Shown piece by piece: positions 31,353 to 43,329 of a stretch of 64,000 nt of DNA. A program made the position numbers and the translations under genes. The stretch spans positions 930,001 through 994,000 of the forward strand of contig BTRK01000002.1 in NCBI GenBank assembly GCA_036245805.1, in the 5' to 3' direction. Source of the DNA: Pristionchus mayeri. Its lineage: Eukaryota > Nematoda > Chromadorea > Rhabditida > Neodiplogasteridae. A model generated the notes under the pieces. That model was given only the letters and a program-made list of their open reading frames with translations, ran no database searches and was not told the origin of the DNA. Numbering within the stretch: position 1 is the first letter of the stretch; each line of letters starts with the position of its first letter.

Positions 31353-34300
31353 ATGAAGCCGACAACCTCAGACCGCATCGACATAACACTCAGCATACGG
31401 TAAGTGTACGGTAAGGGCCGGGTTACGGGGGCCTAAGCCTAACCTTATCAAGAGGACACGAGTAGTTTACATTAGCGCGCGATATTTGGCAGACTTTCTG
31501 AAAGGTGCACTCACTAAGTGGAATCGCGATTATCTAAGTAATGCCAACATTTGTAGCCCGAGGGTACTACTGTAGTCTGCTGTTTCAAAAGGACGCAACG
31601 CACTCTGTCTCTTTGCGTGCTTATTTATGCGCGAGTCCACGGCGCACTCAAATGCAATTGAGCGAGTGCTCTATTCATTCTGCTCATTCTCTATTGAGTT
31701 AGACGAGGCTAGAAAGAGTGCGATAGAGGCGAACCATAGAACCAGAGACGCAGGAACGGCCCCTTGGGTACTCGCGGGCTTATTGAATTTCGAGGAAGGC
31801 GTCTGTGGCAACGCGCGCGGCGTGGGATAATTACTAGTATAGCTCTTTCTCGCTTTGTCTCTCTCCTTCTCTCGATGCCCAATAGAGTTCGAGAAACGAT
31901 ACCACGCTCTCTTCATTCTCCACACTCTCTAGACCGGTCGAGCGATGAGAGAGTGTGTAGAATGAAGAGAGCGTGGTATCTTTTCTCGAACTCTAATGCC
32001 CAATGATCTCTTCACTTGCTGCACCTTTGAAAATACCTCTTAACACTCCCACTTTCACAACATATTTCCGTCACTCTAGAAGCCGAGAGAACGGGCAAAC
32101 CGAGTATTGAGTAATACCATCCATCCTTGCTGTAACCCGACGAGCGTCGCACTTTTACTGCTCAGGGAAAGCGGGAGGCAGCCGTCTGACTCTCCCCAGT
32201 ATCCCTGCTCTCTCTCGCTCTGTCTAATCAGCGAAATAGTGTGGACTGAGAAGAGTCAAGACGGGTGCACTAACCGGAATGTGATGATCAACACGGAGGG
32301 AACAGTGAAAGGCTCGGAGATTGAAAAGAGGAAAACTGAAACCACGAGATTTCCGGGGGAAACGGAAATAGAAATGTTGAGTTGGAAAGAAAATACAGAA
32401 ATAACCAGGAAGTAAGAAGACGTGGCTATAAATAGTTTAGCAGCTGATTCGTATTCTCGGCGAAGCAATGCATTCCCCTTTTATACACGGGGATGAATCA
32501 TCTGACTCAACGTTAAAAAAGTAAAAGAGGGGATAGGTACCAGAAGGGGCATTATCCTGATGTGTAAATGAGGGTTTGTGTATGCATTTTGAGAAAAAAG
32601 ATAACAGAAGATGAGGAAGTGGAAAATTATGAGGGAGCAAAAAAAAAAAATTTGATGTCGAAAAATGTCGATTTTCATTTCAGTGACTTCAATCCGCCGT
32701 CCTCTCCCTCTCGCATGGTGGTATGCATCGTCTACGAGAACGACACGGACAGAGAGGAGAACTGGCGATGCGTCCGTGAAATTTGTCTTGAAGCAGTCTA
32801 GAGTTCGAGAAAAGATGACATCGTTGTCTCCATTCTAAACAAACTCACAACAGCTCGAATAATATGAGATTGTGGGAAAAAAGAGCTAAAGCAGTCTGAG
32901 CAAATCAAGAATCAAAAACCAATACTGAAAAATCTGCCTCAAATTTTATAAGCCGTAACGGACAAATCATGAAGAGCTTGTACCTAGTGTTTATTTTATC
33001 AGTTGGCGCTACATTCCATCAACACGCCATGTTTTTCGTTTCGAGTCTTGGACTGATTCGTATAGCCAGACTCCATCCCTCCTTCTCCAATCTTCCATAC
33101 CCTTCATTAGAGAGCTAGGCCCATTTATCAAGCGCAGAGTAGTTGGGGTAGCTCCTTCATAGGGAGATACAAAATAATATGTTAAAATGAACATGAGAAT
33201 ATGGGCTACCAACCGACAAGTTCGGTCCTGAGTTCGATCCCCCGCCTGGGCAGACCAAGCCCTCTATCCCCCCGGGGTCGGTAAATAGGTAGTGACCTCG
33301 GTCGCGAAAGGTAACGTTCCCTAGAAGCACTTTGGACAGCAGGGTTACGTAGTCCTAGCAGTAGTCGGCCTCACCGCACTACACCACCTAGCGTAGTCGT
33401 TCACGACTGTAAAATCGCTTGACGTGGCTGCACCTTTACCTCTACCTTTTAACCGACAATTAAAGTGTAGAAATTCGGAAAATATATGTGGTAATTGCAG
33501 ATTGGCATGTCTATTCCCTGCCCGATTCAGTCCTCCATCTTCTTTAACGAGGCCTTCCCATACGACTTCGTTTTCGAGCGAACACAACTCATCAAAGTGA
33601 ACATGTGAGCAAATTATTTTTAACTAAAAACGCCAAATTTAGACACAATTTCCGCTCGAGACATTGTTGAGATCCTTGGACAGAACCCGAAATAAGCCCT
33701 CTTTTGACGTCAAAGTGCCCCTGTGACGACAGGGAAGGAAGTGTGGTGCCGAGATTCAATCAGTCACTGAAATTTGGCAAATTACTGCTGTCACATTGCC
33801 CAAAATAGAGGGAAGCGAGCAAGATTGAGTGGACAATTAGCAAAATTACGGCCGTGGGAATGCTGTAAATACATGGAAAGTCTTGAAAAACATTAATTTT
33901 TTTAAAAATATCACAAACAAAAAACATACATTTAAAGGGGATAAGTAGAAATTTTCACAAAATTTAATTTTAAACAACCGAATTTTATATTTATAATATC
34001 CCAGATGCCCCTATCGTCACGTTAACAAGCATCAATACGACCAGGCACAGGCATTAGCAACGGCTGTGTTCAAGGTGAAACATAATTTCGTACTATTTTG
34101 AATAACCACAATCGCATAATAACCTTCCGGATCATAGCCAAAAAGTACCCTTGTGCAGCATTTTCGCAGAAGCCTTGCAAGTGTAGGAACATGCTGTGAA
34201 AATTCTTCGGATACTATTTTGAAATTCTCTGGAAGTCTATCATCTCCTTTAGCAATAATATCCTTCGAGGAGCATGACATCCATGATACCAAGAATCTAT

Positions 34301-37300
34301 GAATGCAATCTTCAGGTGGATGAGCTCATCGGGTCGTTCGGTCTACAACTGCGCAAGGCACTGCTAGAAGAGTGCCCCATATCGACAATCGTGCAGCTGG
34401 GACTGCCCAAGCAGGTAGAATGCAAAACTGACAAAACATACACATCATAAACAAGACGAATGTCGATTTCTCTCTGTTTGAACTTCCCCCGGCTCGTTGC
34501 TCAATGAAATGCGAAGTGATTATGGAATTTAGGAAAACGACTTTACCAATCATTTTTTCTTATTTTACTTAGCCTAATGGAGCCCTCCTTCTCCTCTCCG
34601 GGCTCCATACTATTGGCTTAGGACTGTGGTAGACCTTCTAATGAAAGCATATTATATTTCCAATCAATATTATGAATTATAATTAATTGGCGTAATTAAG
34701 CCCTCCTTCTCCTCTCTCGGCTCCCTGCTCATCGACGCTACTCTCCCACAGAAGAAGCAGCCTATCGTCCTGCAATTCGAGGGGAAGGCACTCGAGAGGA
34801 AGGAGTTGATATGGGATGAGACTGCCGTGTTCTTCAGGGTTCGTTTCAATTTCATAGTTGATCGTACGAGGGAGAATTAGTTATCATACGCTTCTGGAAA
34901 ACGCTACAATCATAAAATTAATATTTTTTGAGAAGAGGAGAAAAGTGATTGGTATAATGCTAACTACAATCAGTTCGGAAATAATCATTACATGTATCAG
35001 AAAAATTGATAGCATTTGATAAACATAAATTCAAAAATACAGGTCTACCGCGTAGAGCAGGGTTCGGATGACGACGTCAACGTGCTTCTCTACGAGAGCG
35101 AGGGGATCAAGGTCATCAAGAATATTTAGATTCTAAAATTAATGAAGACACTTTTTTTTCTAACTCAACCAGACTAGAATGGAAAGCGACGGTGGCCCGA
35201 ATATCGAACTGGTTTTTGGAGCCTTGAATTTTAATTGTTAAAACATGGAAATTCAGAACCACTCTCACCCTGTCTGGCGCGAGTTCTCGCTGGAAGTGCA
35301 GGACGTCGCCGATGATAGGAATCGGTAATGAAAATTTATAACATTGCATTATTTTTCATTTTCTTCTTGTTTTTGGAAGAATTCCTCAAGAAACCTAAAG
35401 TACAATCTGAAGACCTCTATCGATCTTATTTCAGATTACTGTGCATCGAAGTGCTCTACCGTGACGTTGATGGGAGCGAGGGATACATTGGTAAGTCGAC
35501 TAATTTTCCAAAGTTATCCATCGGCATAAGAAGAGGCTGACAATTTTTCGTTGACTTGAGAAGAACGAACACCATAATGCTCATAGATATGGATTGACAA
35601 TTTTAAACATTTTATAAATTCAGGCAAAGCTTTGACAACATATGCAAAGATGAAGTACGGCGCTGGCAAGGACAACACCTACAAAGTGGTCAATGAATCG
35701 AAGAAGGCCGCGAAGAAGGTGCTTTTTTTGTTCATGAATACTCAAATCATGAAGACTTTCTTGCTAAAATATTGTAAACATCGCACGTATTCAGAGCTAC
35801 GACAACTCGGGTTTCATCGAGCTGACCAAGTTCACGGACGTCTCGTTCTACAGCTTCCTCGATTACATCGTCAGCGGGTATCTTTTCCACGTCGTTTGCT
35901 TACTGAATTGTGTCACCGTTTTTATCAGTGTTTGTGAATTCACCATTAAAATTTTCATTGTTACCATTATAACTTTCACTTTTACCGGAAAAGAGTGAGA
36001 ATTTCATCAAAATAAAATCGATGTTCATTTTGCAGCACTCAACTCCACTACGAGATCGCCGTGGATTTTTCAGAGGAGCGAGGAACGGAGCTGGATAATG
36101 CGGAGAGGAATCGGTGAGACTCTTCATAGTGTGATCATTCTGGAGTAATCGTATGACGCTCTTTGTTTTACATGCTCTCTCTCTCTCGTTCTCTAACCTT
36201 CTAGAGAGTTTGGAAAATGTGGAGAGTCTGGAGCGTCATAACATTGCTCTCTTTCTGACTACGAGAGCGAGTAGATTGGATTGAGTCGCAAGTTCTGCAC
36301 ATCCCTTCAGTTTATGAGTGCGATGTCGAATTTCAAAGATTTTTATAAATATTCGATTTAAAAATTTCAATTCGTCGATACCACGTTAGGCAAAAGTGAA
36401 AGATCAGCGCTCGTTGAGCCTTATGAATCACTAGACGGCCAAAGCTGCTACTCTGCTTCGAGAGCGTGGGATTAATTGACAAACACTTGACATTTAACGC
36501 CGACAAACATCCCACGCTCACAAATCTGACTAATTAGAGAAGGAATCACACGCATTTGTAACATCAGGTGCATCAAAACAAGTAAAAATGAAAAAAGGAA
36601 AATGGCCTAGAAATTGTTCAGTTGTTCGGTGAGAAGAGAATGGTGGAGAAAATCTCGTGAAGAATATGAACAGAGAGCGGGTAGAGGCAAGTATAAAGTC
36701 TGGTAGACGGAGGTGTATCATTGTAGAACTGGTCATCTTACTTCCCTACGGAGAGTGAGAAAAACCAAATTCATAAGCTGAGCTCAAAAACGAGGAGTTC
36801 AAAAATGGCCAGTTCTAAAATGATATATTCCCCTGGTAGACACGAATTACCTAACAATCAAGAACAATCGACCCGAAAAAATGCATGGTGGGGAAAGGAA
36901 TTCGCGAACAGGAGGAACTGAACGAGGTCTGATATGGCAATATTAATGGGGACAGTTGGAAGTATAATAGTAGCAGGAAGGCCTTGCACTCCAAGAGCAC
37001 AATAGCTAACAAGGATTGATATGAACTATATAGACGTAGATCATGAAGACTGAACAGATGGACTTAGATCATACGTCGCGCATCTCGAGGAGGGCCATTA
37101 GCATAGAAGAGGTTGCAAACCTGGAAATCGCGAAAAGAATTTAATTTAAATATTGATATGTCTAACCTCGGGTAGGAGTCACGCTTCATTAGGGCGTAGA
37201 CCGCTTCAACTGCATCATTGAAGCAGCTCGTGGTGGGTTTCAGCTGGGAATGGTAGTCTTTAGTGGTAGGCGATTTACGGTAGACAATGATGTATCTGTT

Positions 37301-40300
37301 TTTTCATGAAAATATTGCAGATTTAGTGACAGATTTGTTAACTTCACCCCTCTACAACTATCTAACCGCTTTGCAATACGTTTAATTTTCATTTTAGAAT
37401 TGTAGTTCGACACTAACCATGTTCTTGTCCACGATCAGTCGGACGTCAGACTCGATGTTCAACTGATCGCCAACGGCTATGTAGCGGTTGTAGATCCAAC
37501 GCGCCTGAAACAATCGATAATCGTCTACCGTACACCACGAATTCCCTGCCTACCTAAGCTAAAGGTCAGCAGCCAAGAGACGACTACACTAGATAGTTCA
37601 GTTCATTGAGGCCGACTACTACTAGGACTACGTTTCCCTGCTGTCGAAGATGCTATTAGGGAAAACTTTGTCGACCGAGGTCATTAGCAATTTATCGTCC
37701 TCTAGGGGTAGACGGCTTGGTCTTCCCCACAGTATCCAAACATACCGTCTCATACAACAATCAATAATCGTCTACCGTAGCATTGTATACCTTGCCTACA
37801 GTAATATTACCGTCTTCTTGATCTCCCTGTTGCTCTTCTCCTTCTTGAGCACCTCGCACGCTTCGAAGAACTGGATGTTCTCCTCGCTATGCTCGGAGAG
37901 AAGGAACTGCTTGAACACCTTGCGGCCGTCTTCAACGATTGGTCTTTGAACTTTGATCTTTGAACTTTGAACTTTGATCTCTGTTTTGTGAACACTCACA
38001 AGGGTTGCTCATGAGCGAGTCGAAGGACGACTGCCAGCTTGCGATGACCTCCTTGGTTGGACTAAAGAGGAATTTCGATGGATTAAGATATGGATGTACA
38101 ACTCACAGTTCGGGTTCCGAATCGCTGGTTCTTGGAGCGCGGAAGCAGCTGAAGCTGAAAGTAATATCTTATTCCAATATGGCTATCGAAAAAGAGTGGT
38201 CCTACTACTTGCCAGACATTGCTGGATTCGGCTATCGGAAGAGTAGGAATGGATCAATCAGATAGTCGACTGAGAGTAGAGCGCACTACTAGATGTTCTT
38301 CCTCGCCTTTCGAATATCCATGGCTCTCGAGAATCTCTCTACTCTCTACTCTCGGCCTAGGTAGTATGCGATTGTGAGAGAGCCCACTTGATAACTAATG
38401 AGGCAGCTTCCTCACCTTGCGCATGACTCCCCTATTCGTGCCCCTATTATCGGCACTCGGATGGGAAAACAATGACGTAATTTTGCCTTTGATACAGCAA
38501 AGGCGGCATGACGTCATAGTTCTCATCCGACCTAGTGCCAATCTTATCTATCGATCCACAGAGGAGAGCAGAGACGGATATTATCCACGGAAAATTATTT
38601 TTAATTTCAAATGGGTTCCTTTAAATGGCAATATTGGAGCAAGTTTCGCTCAGTTTGTTTCAAGATAAGGCGAAAAATACGATATTTTCAAAATCTGTGA
38701 TTCTTTTCAGTGACGAGACGCTGCTGCAGATGGGCATACGCGGTCTCGGTTGTGTCCTGCGGGACTACACGCCGAACCGGCTGTTCCCTGCGTTTGGATT
38801 CGGCGCGAGACTTCCTCCACTGGGGGACGAGTCGCATGAGTTCAACATGGTAAGTATCTTTGAAGATCCTGACTCTCTACCCTACAACTCTCACCCTAAC
38901 TAGATGGAGCTAAGTTCGATGAGGTTTGAATCTCAAGTTCACCACCTTTTAAAATTGCAGAACTTCACTTGCGATCCGACCTGTCGTGGGCTGGATGGGG
39001 TCGTCGAGGCATTCAAGAAGGCAAACAGTGCGTGATATAAATTATCGATTTTCCTGACAATACCCTAGTATTTCCACGTGTTTCTAATATGTTCCCCATT
39101 TTAAATTACTATTTTCATCACCTTCCTGAACTAGGCACTTCAAAGGCACTAGGTCGGAAGATCATCATCGGACCTTACGGGTGATAACCAAAAAAGGACT
39201 CTTCTGCAGAACCTTCACGAAGCATTTTTGGCATTGATGGGACCTACCATGAACATATCCGGAAGGTTATCATCCGACAGTGATCATTCGACCCAGTGCC
39301 TCTTCAAATTATGATATACAGAGGGTCGAAATTATAATCATTTTAACAGGTCTGGTGGCTCCTCTCGACTTTCCTCGCTGTGCAAGTATTATAAACAGCC
39401 TTGTTCGGTGAGCAATTTATTTTCGAAAAAAACATATTTTCGAAAATATGCGTTTTCACTAATCGATATTTCAGTCACGCCGAAGAGTCGGGCAAGATCG
39501 GGCTGCACTACCACGTGGGAGCGATCCTCACTCGCGGAGGACCGATCGATGACTATAAGGTGGGCTTACGCTAGCCACGACGTGGATCCAAACTGTGGCG
39601 GTGTCTGAAGATTAGTTAGGCTTAGCATAGGCTTTTAAACGAAATCTAGCAATTCAACAATTTGTTGTTTGTTAACATGTCACGTTCACAGACTTTCGAA
39701 CTAAAATTAGAACACATTCTCGGCATTAGGTCGCTTGAGAACCCACCGCATGAGAACCAAAAAATTACCCTTCTCCAGCATGTTCACAGTAGGTTCCCAA
39801 AGTATCAAAAATGCTTCTGCGAAAGTTCTACAGAAGGGTCCATTTTTGATTCTCATCCGACGTAGTGGCTATCCGGCGAACTGCCTAAGGTGGCGTTCCG
39901 GTAGCCGAGAAATTGATCCAAAATATGGAAGTGATATCTGAAGTGTAGCTACAATTAAATTATACAAAAAGCGTAGGCTCTTAAACGAAATCTAACAATT
40001 CTAAAACTTGCTGTTTTAACCAAAATTACACTGCAAGCAGTTATTGGAATTAGTTAATTATTTAATCTCACAGGAATCACTGTCCGCTCTATGCTCAGCC
40101 GCACTCCATCCCATCTCCATTATTTTCGTCGGTGTCGGCGTGAGTTTTTATGATTTTTGAAATTCCGAGCATTCAGTAATCCCTTTTCCCTCCACTCCTC
40201 TACAACAATAGCTGAACAAATTAAATAAATATTTTTCAGGTCGGCGACTTCTCCTCCTTCGCTAAACTTGTGAGAAAAGCGAGAGAAGCACAGAAGGAGA

Positions 40301-41846
40301 CGCGAGTTTGCGTTGAAGTGAGTATTTCTGAATCCAAATTGATTCAGCCGTACTTGACGAGAGTGATGCATTGAAGAAGTATTATTAAAAATATTATTAA
40401 CTGCTAGTACAATGTGACAGTTCGGTCCATTCCTTAAATCTGCCAAAATTTGATATATAAAATTTGTGATGAATTTCAGTTCATAGAGCTGCACAAAATC
40501 ATCGACCTGACGCAGTCTCTTCCTGCGAATCGAGCTAGAATCGCAGAGCTGGGATTGACGGTGAGTGTGGATAATGTCAAAAACTGCATGTTGAAATTGT
40601 AAAATAGGCTTTAGACTCTGCTGTTCCCTTTGCGCGACATTCAGAATAACATTCGGTAAACAATTTGGAATTTTCAGAATGTCCCGTCCCAGATGGTATC
40701 ATTCATGCACCGAAACGCCGTCAGTGCCAAGCCACCCATTCAGGTTGGTCTTTGATCTATTGATATCCTTCAGAGGGAAACACTTCCTGATTACGATTTG
40801 CATAAAAGCGAGACGTTTCAACCCAAACACAGGCTATAAATTATCATTATTTTATTGTTCCACTTAAAAAGGTGTTCAGGTGTGTCGCTCTCCCCTCTTC
40901 CACTCCTCCTTCCTCATACCTGATCGGCCCACGCAATTCGCATTCGATGATGAGACGGCGCTGATAGAAAACGTGCTGGAGAGAGGAAGAAACGGATCCA
41001 GTGAGTGGACGGGGCCAGTGTGCAAACGAAAAAATGAATAGATTAAAAAACAATAGAATACGAGATTATTATTGAAAATGAACAGAATGAACTAGCATTT
41101 CATCCTGATCTTTTGAAAAAAAACCAAGTTCGTTCTCGCTCCGGGCAGTTGGCTATTTTACAATAATTATCAGTGCATTCGCCTAAGAACCGCTCACATC
41201 TTTATCTTTCCTGCATAAATGAACTACTCAACAGACCAACTTCCGCTTTCCTGACCTTAGCGCTTACGGCACTAGTGATAAAGAAATACAATTAATATAA
41301 CCTAGTTTCAGTGTCCGGCCAGGCTACAGCTCGGGTTCAGTCTCCCTACACGCCTCACAAGGGCGGTCGACGAGGCAGTGAAGGACGTGAGTTTTTTATT
41401 GTTTTTTTCTTTCACTAAACAAAAAAAAATAATAACAACGGAAACAAAAACAATCTTTCAGAGTTCCTGAACGTTAATCCGGACGCGCTGCGGGAGCAGT
41501 TGGGGATGCTCTCTGCGAGACTTCCAGAGCGGTGAGAAATTGATACTTCATCTTTGCTCCTTGACGGAGGAAATATTTTGATGGAGGCTTGAATCTCTTC
41601 TACAGTTGTATTGAGATTTGTGCAAAACCTGATCTTTGACCTAGTGCTTGATCTTTCACAGTATTGCTAATTTTTACAATTGCAGATGATCTTTGAACAT
41701 GCTAATGTTTGATTTTTTTGATCTATGCTCCTTCCAGTTCTCGCTCTGTCCTCAATACTTCCCGGGAGCAGTTCCTGATCAGACACGCGATGAGGAAACG
41801 AGAGCGGGAGGAGCGGGAGAAGTCGGAGAGGATGGTCGATGTGTGA
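31353..41846 (+). CDS. Copine family protein with degenerate ion-binding sites
   Basis: 24 exons join in frame to 652 aa: 31353-31399, 32684-32771, 33501-33604, 34005-34074, 34316-34414, 34752-34838, 35043-35111, 35257-35324, 35435-35490, 35624-35718, 35795-35877, 36036-36113, 38711-38849, 38961-39027, 39350-39407, 39475-39559, 40074-40139, 40240-40317, 40480-40560, 40678-40743, 40880-41000, 41312-41386, 41462-41531, 41738-41846. Order: short C2A (AFPYDFVFERTQLIKV), C2B (FEGKALERKELIWDE...VFFRVYR), copine von Willebrand A domain (FLDYIVSGTQLHYEIAVDF at about 280-300; LFPAFGFGARLPP; HPISIIFVGVG), and a charged C-terminal tail. The SDP aspartates of both C2 domains and the DxTxS metal site (here DFSEE at 299-303) are altered, so calcium-independent action is inferred. 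The exon-2 donor was chosen by alignment logic. Confidence 0.92.
31883..31995. repeat. Short palindromic element, ACCGG-loop family
   Basis: Long hairpin: AGAGTTCGAGAAACGATACC... and its near complement, centre CTCTAGACCGGTCGAG. It lies in the first copine intron. A weaker relative is at about 32182-32265. Confidence 0.88.
33200..33450 (+). repeat. tRNA-derived SINE-like repeat
   Basis: A pol III B-box-like motif (GAGTTCGATCCCC at about 33230) precedes a body that ends in CACCTTTACCTCTACCTTTT. The body (TGACCTCGGTCG, GACAGCAGGGTTACGTAGTC, AGTAGTCGGCC) recurs reversed at 37550-37723. The A box is not clear, so the copy may be 5'-truncated. Lies in copine intron 2. Confidence 0.65.
36152..36241. 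repeat. Short palindromic element, ACCGG-loop family (diverged)
   Basis: Imperfect hairpin TATGACGCTCTTTGTTTTAC / ...GAGCGTCATA with centre CTCTAACCTTCTAGAGAG, in copine intron 12, just after exon 12. Confidence 0.75.
37069..38154 (-). CDS. Small RGS-domain protein nested in a copine intron
   Basis: RGS proteins speed GTP hydrolysis by G-alpha subunits. Minus-strand exons in order: 38107-38154, 38000-38061, 37811-37929, 37418-37504, 37167-37243, 37069-37120 (stop 37069-37071). They join in frame to about 147 aa covering an entire RGS box: SWQSSFDSLMSNPYGRKVF, FLLSEHSEENIQFFEACEV, ARWIYNRYIAVGDQLNIES, DVRLIVDKNM, CFNDAVEAVYALMKRDSYPR. The Cys-containing start (FSCFRAP) could be a palmitoylation site. 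The first exon with the ATG was not found: 38107 begins in phase 2, and a possible donor (GCGCAAG|GTGAGG) lies at about 38413 beside a foldback repeat. All exons sit inside the 2.6-kb copine intron 36114-38710, on the opposite strand. Confidence 0.88.
37550..37723 (-). repeat. SINE-like repeat, second copy (reverse)
   Basis: Reverse complement of the body of 33200-33450, about 80% similar by eye (CGTAGTCCTAGTAGTAGTCG, GACCTCGGTCGACAAAG). It lies inside the RGS intron between the exons at 37811 and 37504. Confidence 0.65.
38452..38544. repeat. Foldback element with GACGTCAT arms
   Basis: GGCACTCGGATGGGAAAACA... paired with ...TTCTCATCCGACCTAGTGCC. The inner part (TTTGATACAGCAAAGGCGG) matches the element at 12350-12475. 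Confidence 0.85.
39134..39299. repeat. Foldback element, GGCACTAGGTCGGATGA family
   Basis: Ends GGCACTAGGTCGGAAGATCA and TGATCATTCGACCCAGTGCC are inverted copies; inner GGTGATAACC/GGTTATCATC also pair. Relatives: about 4537-4674, 10314-10470, 39723-39871, 51247-51413, 56874-57049. Confidence 0.88.
39723..39871. repeat. Foldback element, GGCACTAGGTCGGATGA family
   Basis: GGCATTAGGTCGCTTGAGAA at the left, TTCTCATCCGACGTAGTGGC at the right, with inner arms AATTACCCTTCT / AGAAGGGTCC. Lies in the copine intron after exon 16. Confidence 0.8.
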
Positions 41847-42287
41847 TGTACAGTACCCTACCGTATTGCAGGGTTACTGTTTATTTGCCCTTCGGTACCG
41901 CTACAATGACCGCATGTGAGCTACAGTACCCGTACAGTACTACATGGTTACTGTAACACTGATCCCCAAAATGTATCGTGATATCTGGTTGAACTTGTGA
42001 CCAAATCGTTTCTTTGACCAAATAATTATTTTAATAATCTCAAGTAACCCACTCGTTGTATCTGTACATTCTCCTGGGGAAATGATAAATGTTATTCGAA
42101 GGCAGTCAGGAGCAAGCTGTTCGTTAAGGGTTTCTACACAATGAAATTATGAAAATTAGAAATAAACGTAAATGGTGCAAATAAAGCATTCTGAATTTTT
42201 CGAGTGCCACTTCATTCATCATGTCAGGCAAAGATAAAGAAAGAGATGCGTGAGATGCTAATTAGGCAACATACTGTAATTAGCGCA
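41847..42287. other. Convergent intergenic region
   Basis: Between the copine stop and the stop of the mini-protein gene on the other strand. It holds CTACAGTACC and GGTTACTGT repeats at about 41850-41955 and an A-rich segment with AATAAA-type signals near 42160-42185. No gene seen. Confidence 0.55.
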
Positions 42288-42727
42288 TCATTTGAAGAAC
42301 CAGGCGACGGCTCTGATGGGTGCCTCGACGAGCATAGTTCCAGCAGTCGCGACTGTGCCTGCTGCTACGACTCCTGCAGCAGGAACCACGAGAACCGTCT
42401 TCGTTAGGGCCCTGAAAATCATTTGTATATACAGATGTTCGTATTGATTGTAAAGAGTGTCCGTGCTTATCATCAACTCCCTATATTTCAAAATATGAGA
42501 ACGACTCTCAAAATATGAGAATCTATGATTCACTCATGTCACCCCTTCATAATTTGTAATTTAATAACCTGCCCAGGTCGCTTTCGATTTCGTCTGCTAC
42601 GTTAACAACGCCCATAGCGGCATCGGCAGCCTTGTATGCAACGGACTTTGATACCTGATGAATAATTGGAAAAAAATTCAACAAAAGTTTGACTAAAACA
42701 GGAAATATTCAAGTAATCAACCTCCAT
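42288..42727 (-). CDS. 71-aa Ala/Gly/Val-rich hydrophobic mini-protein
   Basis: Three exons: 42722-42727 (ATG GAG), 42569-42654, 42288-42411 (stop 42288-42290). Phases agree (0 then 2). The protein has an amphipathic first half (VSKSVAYKAADAAMGVVNVA) and a hydrophobic Gly/Ala-rich hairpin-like second half (TVLVVPAAGVVAAGTVATAG). No family recognised. Composition and its place at the head of the ApoL-like cluster suggest a membrane-active peptide related to the ApoL hydrophobic region, but this is inference. The tiny first exon makes the start uncertain. Confidence 0.5.
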
Positions 42728-43329
42728 GTTAGAAGCGGATTGATGGAATGGAAAGAGAGGGTGTCGAATGAGAAGAGGCTATGAAAGAGAGCATTAAATA
42801 CTACTCCGCGTCTTTATCAGCATGTTTGTGTTTTACGGAAGATAACGGTATGGTAATGGTAAGGGAGAATGCTGAAATCTTCGTGCTATCAAGGTGATCT
42901 GCATGGAAGAGGGGCTAGCTAAGAATTTTGAAATTTTTTTCGAAACAACGATAGAATGTATTTTCAATCTTTGTTCATTTGTATTGAAAGTACGCGTTCA
43001 CAGAAGTGACAGTATTTGCATTTCAACATACATGTGTTTATTTGGTACATTTACAATGATACTTTGAGCAAAATAGTAATTCGGTGCATTTGCTATGATA
43101 GGCTGAGCAAAATATATGTCGATACAAGTGAGAATACTCTTCCCGAACGCGCTATGAGTGATTAAATATGTGACTAATATCTCAAACCAGCTCGTAAGAA
43201 ATAACCGCACGAAAATCTCGCAATATGTACAATGTTACGATGCACAATGGGTCGAAAGGAGGGAAGGGAGTACCGTAACCGGGAAGAGGTAACTGTAATC
43301 GGGAAGTACTGTAGAAACGGGCGGGTAGA

